A model generated the notes under the pieces. It saw only the letters and a program-made list of their open reading frames with translations, made no database searches and was not told the origin of the DNA. A DNA stretch of 64,000 nt from an uncultured Pelagibacteraceae bacterium (GTDB lineage Bacteria > Pseudomonadota > Alphaproteobacteria > Pelagibacterales > Pelagibacteraceae): NCBI GenBank assembly GCA_902553555.1, contig CACDLE010000001.1, positions 32,965 to 96,964 on the forward strand, read 5' to 3'. Positions 7,202 through 17,398 of the stretch are shown one piece after another. Position 1 is the first letter of the stretch. Every line of letters begins with the position of its first letter. The translations under genes were made by a program, and so were the position numbers.

Positions 7202-9283
7202 CTACAGAACCTCTCGTTTACCCACGTGGTTGGCTTTACTTACCACTCCTTTTTCTTCCATTGTATCAATAATTCTTGCTGCTCTGTTGTATCCAATTTG
7301 CAGCTTTCTTTGTAGAAAACTGGTCGATGCTTTTCCTTCAGATTTGACTAAATTAATTGCTTCTTCATATAATTCGTCTCCATCCTCATTTGAAACTAGT
7401 TCGGAATTTTCTGAAGAATTTGTAGCAATTGTAATATCTTCAATATAATCAGGTTCACCTTGTTTTCGGAGAACACCACTAATGTTCATAATTTCTTTAT
7501 CGGAAATGTACGGTCCGTGAATCCTAATGATTCTATTTGCAGATGACATAAAGAGCATATCACCTTTGCCTAATAATTGTTCTGCTCCTTGCTCACCTAA
7601 GATTGTTCTGCTGTCAATTTTTGAACTTACTTGAAAAGATACTCTAGTTGGAAAATTTGCTTTAATTGTACCAGTTATCACGTCTACACTAGGCCTCTGG
7701 GTTGCCATTATTATGTGAATTCCTGCAGCTCTAGCCATCTGTGATAATTTTTGAATATAATTTTCAATCTCTTTTCCAGCCACCAACATCAAGTCTGACA
7801 TCTCATCAACTACTACTACAATGTAAGGCATCTTTAGTTTGTGCTTTTCATTATAACCATCAATATTTCTAACACCCACTTTAGACATCAATTTATATCT
7901 GTTGTTCATCTCTCTTACAGTCCATCCTAAAGCTGATGTAGCTTTTTTAGCATCTGTTATAACAGGAGTTAATAAGTGTGGAATTCCCTCATAAGCTGAC
8001 AGCTCCAACATTTTTGGGTCTATCAAAATCAATTTGCACAATTCAGGACTTAACTTATATAAAAGAGATGTAATAATAGTGTTGATGCAAACAGACTTTC
8101 CTGACCCAGTTGTCCCTGCAATTAATAAGTGAGGCATTGATGTTAAATCACCTATTATAGGAACTCCTGAAATACTTTTACCTAAAGCTATTGGTAATTT
8201 TACATCTCTACTTTTAAATTTTTCATTAGAAATTATCTCTCGCAAAAAAACACTCTCCCTTTTTTCGTTAGGGATTTCTATTCCAACTGTATTTTTACCG
8301 GGTATAACTGCAACTCTGGCTGATGTAGAGCTTGTATTTCTAGCTAAATCATCTGATAAATTTATTATCTTTGAAACTTTAACACCAGCCGCAGGTTCAA
8401 ATTCATATAAACTAACAACTGGCCCATTATTTATTTTTTTTATTTCACCACTAATTCCAAAATCTTGCAATATTCCCTCCATAAATTTTGCATCTGGTCT
8501 ATTATTATTAAGATCTTTAGGCGATAATTTTGTTAGATTTTTTTCTAATAAATCTAATGAAGGCAATTGAAATTTTTTAGGAATTGCATTTATCTTTGTT
8601 TGTTCTTTAGAAAATAAAAAACTTTGCTGAATATCCTTTTTGTCTTCAGCTAAATTATTTTGGTTAATTATATTTTCCTCTATTGTTTTAGTATTTTCTA
8701 TTTTTTTTCTTAAAAATAAAAAAGAAAATAAGTTTTTTGATATTTTCTTTAAACTTATGTCAGAACTCAACGTAAAAAATATGACTGTAAGAAATATCAA
8801 TATAAAACTACTATATTTATTTTCAATTATCGGAATATGTTGGTAGACAAAATTATAAACTAATTCTCCAACAAATCCAGAATTACCATTGTCTATTAAC
8901 CAAAATGAATTATCAAAAGTAATATGTAGAAAAGTACATCCAAAAATTAGATACAAGGTTAAAAATAAAAATTTGTAAATAATATTTTTAAGCTCTTTTA
9001 CAAATACTAGTTTTATACCCCAAGAAATAATCGTAACTAAAATTAAAAACGAGATCAGCCCAAAACTTTGTAATAAAAAATCTGATGTTTTACTGCCATA
9101 TATGCCAAAGAAATTTTTTATATTAGAGGTGCTTTCACCATAAATTATAGAAGGATCAGCAGGTGAATAAGTTGCGAATGAAATTGTTAAAGCTATTCCT
9201 AGAGAAATTAACAATAATCCCACAAACTCAAAGGTTCGTTTTTTTAAAAAATTTGTTAAACTATTTAAAAAGTTTGTATTCAT
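7202..9283 (-). CDS. ftsK: DNA translocase FtsK
   Basis: Septum-located DNA pump that clears and resolves chromosome termini at division. The 693-residue protein has four hydrophobic segments in the first ~175 residues, a short low-complexity linker, then the motor: Walker A in A-G-T-T-G-S-G-K-S-V (about residue 390), Walker B I-V-V-V-V-D-E-M-S-D-L-M, and the R-Q/T-Q-R-P-S-V-D-V-I-T-G-T-I-K-A-N motif. The C-terminal gamma winged-helix domain, which reads KOPS sequences, is present (Y-E-E-A-I-N-L-V ... N-R-A-A-R-I-I-D-x-M-E). The linker is much shorter than in E. coli, giving a compact FtsK typical of small genomes. Confidence 0.97.
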   Translation of the reverse strand: MNTNFLNSLTNFLKKRTFEFVGLLLISLGIALTISFATYSPADPSIIYGESTSNIKNFFGIYGSKTSDFLLQSFGLISFLILVTIISWGIKLVFVKELKNIIYKFLFLTLYLIFGCTFLHITFDNSFWLIDNGNSGFVGELVYNFVYQHIPIIENKYSSFILIFLTVIFFTLSSDISLKKISKNLFSFLFLRKKIENTKTIEENIINQNNLAEDKKDIQQSFLFSKEQTKINAIPKKFQLPSLDLLEKNLTKLSPKDLNNNRPDAKFMEGILQDFGISGEIKKINNGPVVSLYEFEPAAGVKVSKIINLSDDLARNTSSTSARVAVIPGKNTVGIEIPNEKRESVFLREIISNEKFKSRDVKLPIALGKSISGVPIIGDLTSMPHLLIAGTTGSGKSVCINTIITSLLYKLSPELCKLILIDPKMLELSAYEGIPHLLTPVITDAKKATSALGWTVREMNNRYKLMSKVGVRNIDGYNEKHKLKMPYIVVVVDEMSDLMLVAGKEIENYIQKLSQMARAAGIHIIMATQRPSVDVITGTIKANFPTRVSFQVSSKIDSRTILGEQGAEQLLGKGDMLFMSSANRIIRIHGPYISDKEIMNISGVLRKQGEPDYIEDITIATNSSENSELVSNEDGDELYEEAINLVKSEGKASTSFLQRKLQIGYNRAARIIDTMEEKGVVSKANHVGKREVL

Positions 9284-9316
9284 ATCGAATCGTAATACCT
9301 ACTTTTTATCATTATT

Positions 9317-10447
9317 ATGAAAAAACATAAAATATGCATTGTGGGTGGCGGTTTAACTGGTCTGATATCTGCGCTTGTTTTAGCTAAAAAAGGATTGGAT
9401 ATAGATTTAATGGTTGAAAATTTATCTCCTAAAAACAAAGATTTAAGAGTTACTGCAATATCCGAAAAAAACATGGAATTTTTAAAATCTACTATAAAAA
9501 ATATCAATTTAAAATTATTTTACCCTGTAAAAAAAATTAATCTCTTTTTTGAAAAAAATAATCAAACAAAAAATTTTTTAAATTTTAATGAAAATAAAAA
9601 TTTAATGTTCTTTTTTGAAAACAGATTGACTAAAAAACATTTAACTAAATTATTGAAAAAAACCAATGTTAAAATCCAAAAAAAAACAATAAAATCAATC
9701 GATCTGGCGGAAAATAAAGTTTCTACTAAACTGTCTTCAAAATCTTATGATTTAGTTGTTTTATGTTTAGGATCTAACTCTCCAATTTATCAAAAAATAA
9801 GTGGAAAAAGGGAAATCAAAAAAAATTATAAGGAGCACTCTATAACCTGTTCAGTCAAACATCAGATTAAAAATATTGGAGCTCAGCAGTTTTTTTTAAA
9901 AGAAGGACCTCTTGCAATATTACCCTATAATAATAATAAATTTTCAGTTGTATGGAGTATAGAAGATAAATATTTTATGAAAAATCAAAAAAATATTTCA
10001 AATTATTTAAAAATAAAACTCTCAAATTTGTTAAAAACAAAGAAAATATCATTGGGTAATATTCAAAGTTATCCTTTAAAGTTGTTGCTAAAAAGAAGTT
10101 ATTACAAAAAGAACACGATAATTCTAGGAGATGGACTGCATGTAGTTCACCCTTTAGCAGGTCAAGGGTTTAATTTAATTTTAAGAGATCTTGAAAAATT
10201 AAATAATCTTATTTCCAATAATCTTAGGTTGGGTTTAACTATAAAAGATTCTAATATTCCAAAAGACTTATCGGATAGTAGAAAGCCAGAAAACTTATTA
10301 ATGGGATTAGGAATAGACACAACAAGAGAATTTTTTAAGAGCAACAAATATTTAGATCCAATAAAGGAAAATATGTTAAATAATTTTTCCAAATCAAAAT
10401 TATTAAAAGAGATTACGAAAAGAATTGCAAACCTAGGTTTAAACTAA
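9317..10447 (+). CDS. UbiH/UbiF-type FAD-dependent ubiquinone hydroxylase
   Basis: Flavoprotein monooxygenase of 376 residues. The N-terminal dinucleotide-binding motif I-V-G-G-G-L-T-G-L and the second FAD motif near the C-terminal third, I-L-G-D-G-L-H-V-V-H-P-L-A-G-Q-G-F-N-L, are diagnostic of the UbiH/COQ6 group, which hydroxylates the ubiquinone ring. Which ring position is oxidised cannot be told from sequence; alphaproteobacteria often use one enzyme with broad regioselectivity. The stop overlaps the mnmE ATG by one base (TAATG). It is divergent from ftsK with a 33-bp gap. Confidence 0.85.
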   Translation: MKKHKICIVGGGLTGLISALVLAKKGLDIDLMVENLSPKNKDLRVTAISEKNMEFLKSTIKNINLKLFYPVKKINLFFEKNNQTKNFLNFNENKNLMFFFENRLTKKHLTKLLKKTNVKIQKKTIKSIDLAENKVSTKLSSKSYDLVVLCLGSNSPIYQKISGKREIKKNYKEHSITCSVKHQIKNIGAQQFFLKEGPLAILPYNNNKFSVVWSIEDKYFMKNQKNISNYLKIKLSNLLKTKKISLGNIQSYPLKLLLKRSYYKKNTIILGDGLHVVHPLAGQGFNLILRDLEKLNNLISNNLRLGLTIKDSNIPKDLSDSRKPENLLMGLGIDTTREFFKSNKYLDPIKENMLNNFSKSKLLKEITKRIANLGLN

Positions 10448-11775
10448 TGAATATTTTCGCTTTGTCTTCTGGCAGAGGCCCATGTGGTATAGCTATTATA
10501 AGAATGTCGGGCCCAGACACTTTAAGTGTATGTAAGCTAATTTCAAAAGAAAAAATAATTAAAGAAAATGAGATAAACCTATGTAAATTTTTTGACCCAA
10601 GCAATGGTGCTATTATTGATCCAGAAGCTTTAATTTTGTGGTTTCCTAAGCCAAATAGTTTTACAGGTGACGATTTAGCAGAATTTCATGTTCATGGAAG
10701 CAACGCAATTATAAGCTATTTTCTTAAAGTACTATCTAGGCAAAAAAACTGCAGAATGGCCGAACCAGGAGAATTCACAAAAAAAGCTTTTCAAAATAAT
10801 AAAATTGACCTTCTAAAAGCCGAGAGTATTGGGGATTTAATACACTCTGAAACCGAACTACAAAGAAAACAATCGGTAAATTTAGTTAATGGACAGGCCT
10901 CAAAATATTATGATGATTTAAGATCAAAATTAATAAAATCCCTATCTTTCATCGAGGCCAAAATAGATTTTAGTGAAGATGATCTACCTGACAATGTTCT
11001 GAAAGAAGCTCATAAAAACATAAAATTAATACACAGTGATATCAGTAAGATTATAAATGATAACAAGGTAGGAGAAAAAATCAGGGAAGGATTTAGAGTC
11101 TCAATTATTGGAGAAACAAATGTTGGTAAATCATCATTATTAAATTTGCTATCGAAAAGAGAGGTAGCAATAGTTTCAGATGAAGCTGGAACAACTAGAG
11201 ATGTTATAGAGACATATCTAAACTTGGATGGTTATCCAGTTATTCTGGCAGATACAGCCGGGATTAGAGATTCAAAGAATGATGTTGAAAAAAAAGGAAT
11301 ATCATTAGCGTTAAGTAAATTTAAAGAGGCCGATCTAAATATTCTAGTAGTTGATAATTCAAAAAAAGAAATTAGCGATAAAATAAAGTCTATGATTAAT
11401 GAAGACACAATAATTTTATTGAATAAATCTGATGTTCAAGCCCAAGAAAGTCATAAATTTAATACTGACAGTATTTTAGCCTCAGTTAAAAATAATAAAA
11501 ATATTGATAAACTAATAAATCTTATTAAAAAAAAATTAAGTAAGAAATATTCATCGAATAATAATATTTTAATTACAAGAGAAAGGCATAGAGTTAAATT
11601 AAAAGAATGTTTGAATGAAATAGATAAATTTCTCAAAAAAGATCAAAATAAAGATCTCGAGTTAGCTGCAGAGGATCTAAGAATGGCTACACGTCATTTA
11701 GGTAGTATAGTTGGCAAAGTAGATGTGGAAGAAATTCTTGGATCTATTTTTAAGGACTTCTGTATAGGTAAATAA
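10447..11775 (+). CDS. mnmE: tRNA modification GTPase MnmE
   Basis: With MnmG it installs the carboxymethylaminomethyl (or aminomethyl) group on U34 of tRNAs reading NNA/NNG codons. The 442-residue protein shows the N-terminal folate-binding domain (S-G-R-G-P-C-G-I-A-I-I-R), the helical domain, an inserted G domain with G-E-T-N-V-G-K-S-S-L, D-T-A-G-I and N-K-S-D, and the C-terminal F-C-I-G-K whose cysteine is catalytically important. It is followed after 42 bp by mnmG, its functional partner. Confidence 0.97.
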   Translation: MNIFALSSGRGPCGIAIIRMSGPDTLSVCKLISKEKIIKENEINLCKFFDPSNGAIIDPEALILWFPKPNSFTGDDLAEFHVHGSNAIISYFLKVLSRQKNCRMAEPGEFTKKAFQNNKIDLLKAESIGDLIHSETELQRKQSVNLVNGQASKYYDDLRSKLIKSLSFIEAKIDFSEDDLPDNVLKEAHKNIKLIHSDISKIINDNKVGEKIREGFRVSIIGETNVGKSSLLNLLSKREVAIVSDEAGTTRDVIETYLNLDGYPVILADTAGIRDSKNDVEKKGISLALSKFKEADLNILVVDNSKKEISDKIKSMINEDTIILLNKSDVQAQESHKFNTDSILASVKNNKNIDKLINLIKKKLSKKYSSNNNILITRERHRVKLKECLNEIDKFLKKDQNKDLELAAEDLRMATRHLGSIVGKVDVEEILGSIFKDFCIGK

Positions 11776-11779
11776 AATA

Positions 11780-11803
11780 GCTCTTGTATTATTAATTAAG
11801 AGC
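11780..11803 (+). other. short inverted repeat between mnmE and mnmG
   Basis: GCTCTT at 11780-11785 and AAGAGC at 11798-11803 form a perfect 6-bp stem with a 12-base AT loop in the 42-bp gap. No T-run follows, so it does not look like an intrinsic terminator; it could be a processing or stability element, or chance. Confidence 0.35.
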
Positions 11804-11817
11804 GTTACATTCTTCTC

Positions 11818-13686
11818 ATGGCTAAAGAAAGCTATGATATTGTAGTTATAGGTGGTGGACATGCTGGATGTGAGGCTGCTGCAGCTTCTGCTAGAATGGG
11901 CGTCAATACTGCACTTTTTACACATAAAATTGAGACTATTGGGGAGATGTCCTGCAATCCAGCCATAGGAGGACTTGGTAAAGGGCATTTGGTTCGAGAA
12001 ATTGATGCGCTAGACGGTGTAATGGGAGTTGTTTCTGACAAATCAGGTATTCAGTTTCGATTATTGAATAGAAGTAGAGGTCCAGCAGTTAGAGGACCAC
12101 GAACACAATCCGACAGAGCACTTTACAAAAAGCACATGCAAAAAATCTTACTAAATTATAAAAACTTAACTGTAGTAGCCGACCCTGTAATAAAATTTTT
12201 GTTTAATGATAATCAAGTTATAGGTTTCGTATGTCAAAGTGGGAAGGAGATAAGATGTAAGGAACTTATTTTGACGACTGGAACATTTTTAAACGGTCTA
12301 ATCCATATAGGTGAAACACAAATCCCAGCAGGAAGATATGACGAAAAACCATCTACTGGACTAAGCGAACAACTTGCTAGATTTAAAATGAAAATAGGTA
12401 GACTTAAAACTGGCACTCCTCCTAGGTTGGACGGCTCAACAATTAATTATGACGATCTAGAAATGCAGCCCGCTGATGATAATCCTTACTTCTTTTCTTT
12501 TTTAACAACTAAATTAGAGAACAAACAAATTTCATGTGGCATGACATATACAAATGATGAAGTTCATAAAATTATTAGTGATAATATTAATAGGAGTGCT
12601 ATGTACTCTGGCAACATCAAAGGTGTCGGACCTAGATATTGTCCCTCGATAGAAGATAAGATTGTAAAGTTTAAAGAAAAACACAAACATCAAATTTTTT
12701 TAGAACCCGAAGGATTAAATGACAATACTGTTTACCCAAATGGTATATCTACTTCTTTACCAGAAGAAGTCCAACTTAAAATATTAAGTAAAATCAAGGG
12801 TTTAGAGGGTGTTAGAATGAAAAGAGCAGGGTATGCTATAGAGTATGATTATGTAGATCCTAGGGAGCTAAATCCAACGCTTGAAACTAAAAAAATTAAA
12901 TCTTTATTTTTAGCGGGACAAATAAATGGGACTACTGGGTATGAAGAAGCAGCTGCTCAGGGGTTAATTGCGGGTATTAATGCGGCGCTAAAAATTTTAA
13001 AAAAAGAAGAATTTATTTTAGACAGATCGGAGTCATACATTGGAGTAATGATCGATGATCTAATTACGAAAGGTGTTTCTGAACCATATCGTATGTTTAC
13101 TTCTAGAGCCGAATATAGATTATCTTTAAGAGCTGATAATGCAGATCAAAGATTAACTCCATCAGGTATAAAAATAAATTGTGTGGGTAAAAACAGATCA
13201 AAGGTATTTTTAGATAAACAAAAAAAATTAACAAGCATTTTAGATTATCTTAAATCAAATTTTATATCTCCAAATGAGGCAAGTAAGTATGAAATAAAAA
13301 TTGCTCAAGATGGCGTCAAAAGATCCGGTATAGAGTTAATGGCTCAGCGAAATCTAAATATGGCAAAACTAAGGCAGATATGGCCTATGCTACCATCGTT
13401 TGGTACTGACTTAGATGACCAAGTTGAAATGGATGCTCATTACTCTGGCTACCTCAAAAGACAGTCTCATGATATAGCTGCATTTAAAAAAGATGAAGGT
13501 ATTAAAATACCTGATAAGATTGATTACGATATATTTAGTGGATTATCTAACGAGATTAAATCTAAGTTGAAGACAATAAAGCCTAAAACTTTAGGCCAAG
13601 CCTTAAGAATTGATGGTGTTACTCCAGCTGCAGCTATAATATTATTAGGATATATCAAATCTACAAAGAAAAGGGCCTCAGCTTGA
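11818..13686 (+). CDS. mnmG: tRNA uridine-5-carboxymethylaminomethyl modification enzyme MnmG (GidA)
   Basis: FAD-dependent partner of MnmE, 622 residues. The N-terminal Rossmann motif [12 protein letters not shown] is intact, followed by the signature [16 protein letters not shown] and [13 protein letters not shown]. The catalytic cysteine regions (M-S-C-N-P-A-I-G-G and R-Y-C-P-S-I-E-D-K) and [10 protein letters not shown] are conserved, and the C-terminal helical domain that binds MnmE is present. It overlaps rsmG by four bases. Confidence 0.98.
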   Translation: MAKESYDIVVIGGGHAGCEAAAASARMGVNTALFTHKIETIGEMSCNPAIGGLGKGHLVREIDALDGVMGVVSDKSGIQFRLLNRSRGPAVRGPRTQSDRALYKKHMQKILLNYKNLTVVADPVIKFLFNDNQVIGFVCQSGKEIRCKELILTTGTFLNGLIHIGETQIPAGRYDEKPSTGLSEQLARFKMKIGRLKTGTPPRLDGSTINYDDLEMQPADDNPYFFSFLTTKLENKQISCGMTYTNDEVHKIISDNINRSAMYSGNIKGVGPRYCPSIEDKIVKFKEKHKHQIFLEPEGLNDNTVYPNGISTSLPEEVQLKILSKIKGLEGVRMKRAGYAIEYDYVDPRELNPTLETKKIKSLFLAGQINGTTGYEEAAAQGLIAGINAALKILKKEEFILDRSESYIGVMIDDLITKGVSEPYRMFTSRAEYRLSLRADNADQRLTPSGIKINCVGKNRSKVFLDKQKKLTSILDYLKSNFISPNEASKYEIKIAQDGVKRSGIELMAQRNLNMAKLRQIWPMLPSFGTDLDDQVEMDAHYSGYLKRQSHDIAAFKKDEGIKIPDKIDYDIFSGLSNEIKSKLKTIKPKTLGQALRIDGVTPAAAIILLGYIKSTKKRASA

Positions 13687-14309
13687 TAAGTGAGACCAAT
13701 GTAAAAAAAATACTTTTTGAAAATCTTAAATTTGATAAGCTTAAAATAAAAAAATTAGACGATTTTGTCAAAAATCTTCTTATTTTTAATAAAAAACATA
13801 ATTTAATATCAAAGAAAACCGAAAAATCAATTTGGGATAGACATATTCTTGATAGTGCCCAATTAGTGAAATTTATTAATCCCAAAATTTGTAATAGTAT
13901 AGCAGATTTAGGTACTGGGGGAGGTTTTCCAGGTATTATTTTAGCTATCTTTTTTAATAATTTCAATTTTCACGTGAAACTTTATGAAAAGTCACCTTTA
14001 AAGTGCTTATTTCTTAATGATATCGTCAATATAATTAAAATTAATGCGATAATTATTAATAATGATATAAATAATGAAAAAATTGACTCAAACTATGTTG
14101 TTTGTAGAGCATTTAAGAAAATACCCCAAATATTGAATATTTCACGTGAAAAATGCATTAAAAGGCATAAACTAATACTAATGAGAGGAAGAAGTGCACA
14201 AGAAGAGCTAAAAAAAGCTTTTAAGGAACAAAATTATAGGTATAGATTAGAAAAAAGCATAACAGATAGTGAGTCGAAGATAGTTATTATCGATGTAAAG
14301 AAAAAATGA
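13683..14309 (+). CDS. rsmG: 16S rRNA (guanine527-N7)-methyltransferase RsmG (GidB)
   Basis: SAM-dependent methyltransferase of 208 residues. The SAM-binding motif [12 protein letters not shown] (about residue 80) and the preceding W-D-R-H-I-L-D-S are characteristic. The start is TTG at 13683, overlapping the mnmG stop; the next in-frame possibilities would remove conserved N-terminal helices. The gene is unusual in containing two parS-like palindromes (13966-13981 and 14138-14153). Its stop overlaps the parA start (ATGA). Confidence 0.94.
   Translation: MISETNVKKILFENLKFDKLKIKKLDDFVKNLLIFNKKHNLISKKTEKSIWDRHILDSAQLVKFINPKICNSIADLGTGGGFPGIILAIFFNNFNFHVKLYEKSPLKCLFLNDIVNIIKINAIIINNDINNEKIDSNYVVCRAFKKIPQILNISREKCIKRHKLILMRGRSAQEELKKAFKEQNYRYRLEKSITDSESKIVIIDVKKK
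13966..13981. promoter_or_regulatory. parS: parS-like centromere site 1, inside rsmG
   Basis: ATTTTCACGTGAAACT: 13 of 16 positions match the widely conserved parS consensus TGTTTCACGTGAAACA, with the palindromic core TTTCACGTGAAA perfect. It lies ~330 bp before parA in the coding region of rsmG, which is where parS sites of many bacteria cluster. ParB would load here and spread. Confidence 0.75.
14138..14153. promoter_or_regulatory. parS: parS-like centromere site 2, inside rsmG
   Basis: TATTTCACGTGAAAAA: 14 of 16 positions match the parS consensus, the core TTTCACGTGAAA is perfect, and it is centred 172 bp from site 1. Two sites of this rarity next to parA-parB in an AT-rich genome make chance occurrence unlikely. 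Confidence 0.78.
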
Positions 14310-15103
14310 GAAAGCCAAACATAATTGCTGTGATAAATCAAAAGGGTGGAGTAGGCAAAACCACAACAGTTATAAATTTGGCAGCATCACTGTCCATTAT
14401 GGGTCAAAATAATTTAATAATAGATTTAGACCCACAAGGTAATGCTACCACGGGATTAGGCAAATCTAATAATGATGACGAGAACAACATTTATAAATTA
14501 TTAATTAAAGAAATTGAATTAAACAATGCATTACAAACTACAGCTTTTGAAAAATTAGATTTAATAGGTTCAAATGTTAACTTGTCTGGTTTAGAAGTTG
14601 AAACCGCTAACGAGGAAAATCGAGCCTTTATCCTGAAAGAAATCTTGGAAAAAGATTCTAATTTAATTAGTAAGTACAATAATATTTTTATAGATTGTCC
14701 ACCATCTTTAAGTCTGCTAACAATTATGGCTCTAGTTTCTTCACATGAAATTTTAGTTCCATTGCAAACTGAATTCTTTGCTTTGGAAGGTATAACGCAA
14801 CTTGTCAAAACAATAGATAGAATTAAGGTTAATTTGAATCCTACTTTAAATGTAAGAGGAATTTTACTTACCATGTTTGATAAGAGAAACAAACTATCAT
14901 CACAAGTAGATAAGGAAGCTAGAAATTATTTTAAAGAAAAGGTTTACGCATCAGTGATACCAAGAAATGTAAGATTGTCAGAAGCCCCATCACATGGTCA
15001 ACCATGCGTAACTTACGATAAATCATGTAGTGGAAGTAAAGCTTATTTAAAATTAGCAAAAGAATTTATTATTCAAAAAGATAACTTTGGTAGTGCCGCG
15101 TGA
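14306..15103 (+). CDS. parA: chromosome partitioning ATPase ParA
   Basis: Deviant Walker ATPase that moves ParB-parS complexes over the nucleoid. The N-terminus reads I-I-A-V-I-N-Q-K-G-G-V-G-K-T-T-T, the ParA-type Walker A with its signature lysine; Walker A' is in L-I-I-D-L-D-P-Q-G-N-A-T and Walker B in I-F-I-D-C-P-P-S-L. 265 residues, normal for chromosomal ParA (Soj). It overlaps rsmG upstream and parB downstream by four bases each. Confidence 0.97.
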   Translation: MRKPNIIAVINQKGGVGKTTTVINLAASLSIMGQNNLIIDLDPQGNATTGLGKSNNDDENNIYKLLIKEIELNNALQTTAFEKLDLIGSNVNLSGLEVETANEENRAFILKEILEKDSNLISKYNNIFIDCPPSLSLLTIMALVSSHEILVPLQTEFFALEGITQLVKTIDRIKVNLNPTLNVRGILLTMFDKRNKLSSQVDKEARNYFKEKVYASVIPRNVRLSEAPSHGQPCVTYDKSCSGSKAYLKLAKEFIIQKDNFGSAA

Positions 15104-15954
15104 ATTCAAAAAAAAAAGGCTTAGGAAAAGGTTTGTCCGCACTGTTTGGTGACCAAAAAAAAGACCAAAATACTAATAAAAAGGCGGAGAATTTAACGAA
15201 AGCTCTGATTGGAGATTTAGCTCGTAATAAATATCAACCAAGGACAATTTTCGACGACGAGAAACTAAAAGAACTTTCTGCCTCAATAAAAAAAAATGGT
15301 ATTATACAGCCAATAGCAGTAAGAAAAAGCAAATCATCAAAAGAGACATATGAAATAGTTGCTGGCGAAAGAAGATGGCTTGCTGCACAAAAAGCAGGAT
15401 TGCATGAAGTACCTATAACTATATTAGATCTCAACGATAGTGAGACATTAGAAGTAGCCATAGTTGAAAACATTCAGAGGGAAGATCTAAATATTATAGA
15501 GGAAGCGAAAGGTTATAAAAGATTACACGAAGAATTTGGGTATGATCAAGATAAGATAGCTAAGTTCATGTCTAAAAGTAGAAGTCATGTAAGCAATACT
15601 TTAAGGTTATTAAATTTACCTAAAGATATTATATCTATGTTAGAACAAGGAGAGCTCACAGCAGGCCAGGCTCGTCCTCTTATAGGGATGCCTAATGCTT
15701 CCTCTATTGCTGAAGAAATTGTTGCAAAAAAACTATCTGCTAGATCGATTGAAAATTTAAAAAAAAGAAAAGAGAAATCTTTTACTGTTGATCCAAATAT
15801 ATTTGAAGTACAACGCGAACTTGAAAGGGTATTGGGTTATCGTATTCAAATTGTAAATAAAAAAAATAATTCAGGAAAGCTAGTCGTTGAGTATAAAAAT
15901 TTAGACCAATTGGAATATATTTCAAATTTACTCAAAAATAAGTCCAAGTCGTAG
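15100..15954 (+). CDS. parB: chromosome partitioning protein ParB
   Basis: parS-binding CTPase clamp, 284 residues. After the N-terminal K-K-G-L-G-K-G-L-S-A-L-F-G segment that contacts ParA come the ParB/Srx motifs N-K-Y-Q-P-R, G-I-I-Q-P-I-A-V-R and G-E-R-R-W-L-A-A, then the helix-turn-helix region with K-S-R-S-H-V-S-N-T-L-R-L-L and a C-terminal dimerisation domain. GTG start at 15100 overlaps the parA stop (GTGA). The 3' end overlaps the convergent holA by 23 bp. Confidence 0.97.
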   Translation: MNSKKKGLGKGLSALFGDQKKDQNTNKKAENLTKALIGDLARNKYQPRTIFDDEKLKELSASIKKNGIIQPIAVRKSKSSKETYEIVAGERRWLAAQKAGLHEVPITILDLNDSETLEVAIVENIQREDLNIIEEAKGYKRLHEEFGYDQDKIAKFMSKSRSHVSNTLRLLNLPKDIISMLEQGELTAGQARPLIGMPNASSIAEEIVAKKLSARSIENLKKRKEKSFTVDPNIFEVQRELERVLGYRIQIVNKKNNSGKLVVEYKNLDQLEYISNLLKNKSKS

Positions 15955-16933
15955 AGCAAATATTATTTAAGGAGTTTTTAATTAGTGTAAGCCCATTCAC
16001 GTTAGAATTTGTTTTCATCATTTTATCTATTTTGCCTAAATACTTAACTGCCTCTAGAACGCTTGATTTATCCCATTTATTCATCATTTTTTTATAGATA
16101 GGCTTGTCTTTCCAAAATATTGGAGGTTTAATAGTGTCCACAGCATTATCTAAATTAACGTTTTTGTTAACCAGATTAAATATATCTAAAAGTTTTAATA
16201 ATCTTGTGTTTATAGAGTTAAAATATATATAAGCATCTTCTTTTATAAAAACAAAATCATTTAGTAAATTGTTCAATTTTAACTTATTTTTAGTTAGAAC
16301 AGCGTCTCTGATATCATTAAAAATCTCGTTAGTATCTGATCTTAGAAGTATCTCTAATTCATTTTCGTCTATTTTGTTTTTATCAAAATAAGTTTTAATT
16401 TTTATAATGTTGCTTATTAATTTTGTTCTATCCAAATTACAAAATCCAACAATCATCCTAATATGGTTATCATTTATATTAGTAAATTCTTTAAGGTTGT
16501 TGATGGCTAACTTTTTTAAAGTAACTTCATTGTCCTGATAACAAGCAACTGCTATTGCTGTTTTATCTTTTTCAAAAAGATTTCGTAAGGTTGATTTTTT
16601 ATCCAATATATCAGAGAAGAGTATAATATTTTTATGATACTTATCACTCATCAAATATTCAATATTTTTTGTGATTTTATCATTTGCTTGATTGACAAAA
16701 ATTATTTTTTCCTTACTAAACAATGACTCATTTTTTGCTTCGTTTATTAAAATATCTTTATTTTTACTGAAATCTTCGTCATAAAGATTTAGAATCTCAA
16801 TCCCTTTATATTTTTTTTTGATTTTAAATTTTAAGTGATCTTTTAATCCATTGTTTTCGCCATAAAAAAGGGCAAATTTGTGTTTATCGATCGTGTCTAT
16901 ATTATTTTCTATTTGGTAACTTTTAATGATCAT
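15932..16933 (-). CDS. holA: DNA polymerase III subunit delta
   Basis: Clamp-loader delta subunit, 333 residues. The sequence is divergent, as usual for HolA in small genomes, but shows F-A-L-F-Y-G-E-N-N-G-L near the N-terminus, the middle helical domain, and an N-terminal AAA+-like fold without a functional Walker A. Context makes the call secure: leuS-lptE-holA is a conserved proteobacterial string. ATG 16933 sits immediately before the lptE stop. Lysine and isoleucine content is high, reflecting the AT bias. Confidence 0.88.
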   Translation of the reverse strand: MIIKSYQIENNIDTIDKHKFALFYGENNGLKDHLKFKIKKKYKGIEILNLYDEDFSKNKDILINEAKNESLFSKEKIIFVNQANDKITKNIEYLMSDKYHKNIILFSDILDKKSTLRNLFEKDKTAIAVACYQDNEVTLKKLAINNLKEFTNINDNHIRMIVGFCNLDRTKLISNIIKIKTYFDKNKIDENELEILLRSDTNEIFNDIRDAVLTKNKLKLNNLLNDFVFIKEDAYIYFNSINTRLLKLLDIFNLVNKNVNLDNAVDTIKPPIFWKDKPIYKKMMNKWDKSSVLEAVKYLGKIDKMMKTNSNVNGLTLIKNSLNNICSTTWTYF

Positions 16934-17398
16934 CTATTTAAACTTAATTTTCAAATCCTCCATTATTTGATCAACAGTTTGATCGATTAAAGTATTATAA
17001 GCATTTTTTTCATTTTCTTTTGTATCGGCGTATCTTTTTACTACTTCATATACAAAGTCATTTGAATACAATTTAGCTATGCTTTCATCACCATCTTTGT
17101 TTCTTACTACAGTTTGTGCCTTTAATCCTAATTGATATTTTGTTACTTTATTTTGAAGATTTTTTTCAGCCACATCTTTTGTTTTTTTTAGATCTATAAT
17201 TATGTTTAAAGGATTAGCTCCAGATTTAACAAAATTATTTTTTAATTTCTTCTTAATCAAAAATGCTGCTCTTTTTTCACCTGATATAGTTATTTCATTT
17301 ATGTAAAAATCTTGGTTAGAGGAGTTAATTTTTTGATATGAGCAGTTATTTAATAGTAATAAAAGTACAATTAATAAGCAGTTCCATTTTTTTTTCAT
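16934..17398 (-). CDS. lptE: LPS-assembly lipoprotein LptE
   Basis: Predicted outer-membrane lipoprotein of 154 residues that plugs the LptD barrel. A signal peptide of hydrophobic leucines and a lipobox L-L-L-N-N-C (lipidated Cys19) are clear; the mature part has I-N-E-I-T-I-S-G-E-K-R-A-A-F and A-Q-T-V-V-R-N-K-D-G, a beta-rich pattern seen in LptE. Position between leuS and holA is the strongest evidence. The start overlaps the leuS stop by one base. Confidence 0.85.
   Translation of the reverse strand: MKKKWNCLLIVLLLLLNNCSYQKINSSNQDFYINEITISGEKRAAFLIKKKLKNNFVKSGANPLNIIIDLKKTKDVAEKNLQNKVTKYQLGLKAQTVVRNKDGDESIAKLYSNDFVYEVVKRYADTKENEKNAYNTLIDQTVDQIMEDLKIKFK

Noticed and set aside
7216..7224. 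CACGTG-containing sequence (CCCACGTGG) near the ftsK 3' end as a further parS site
   Set aside because: Flanks do not match the TTT/AAA arms of parS; only the six central bases agree, which is expected by chance.
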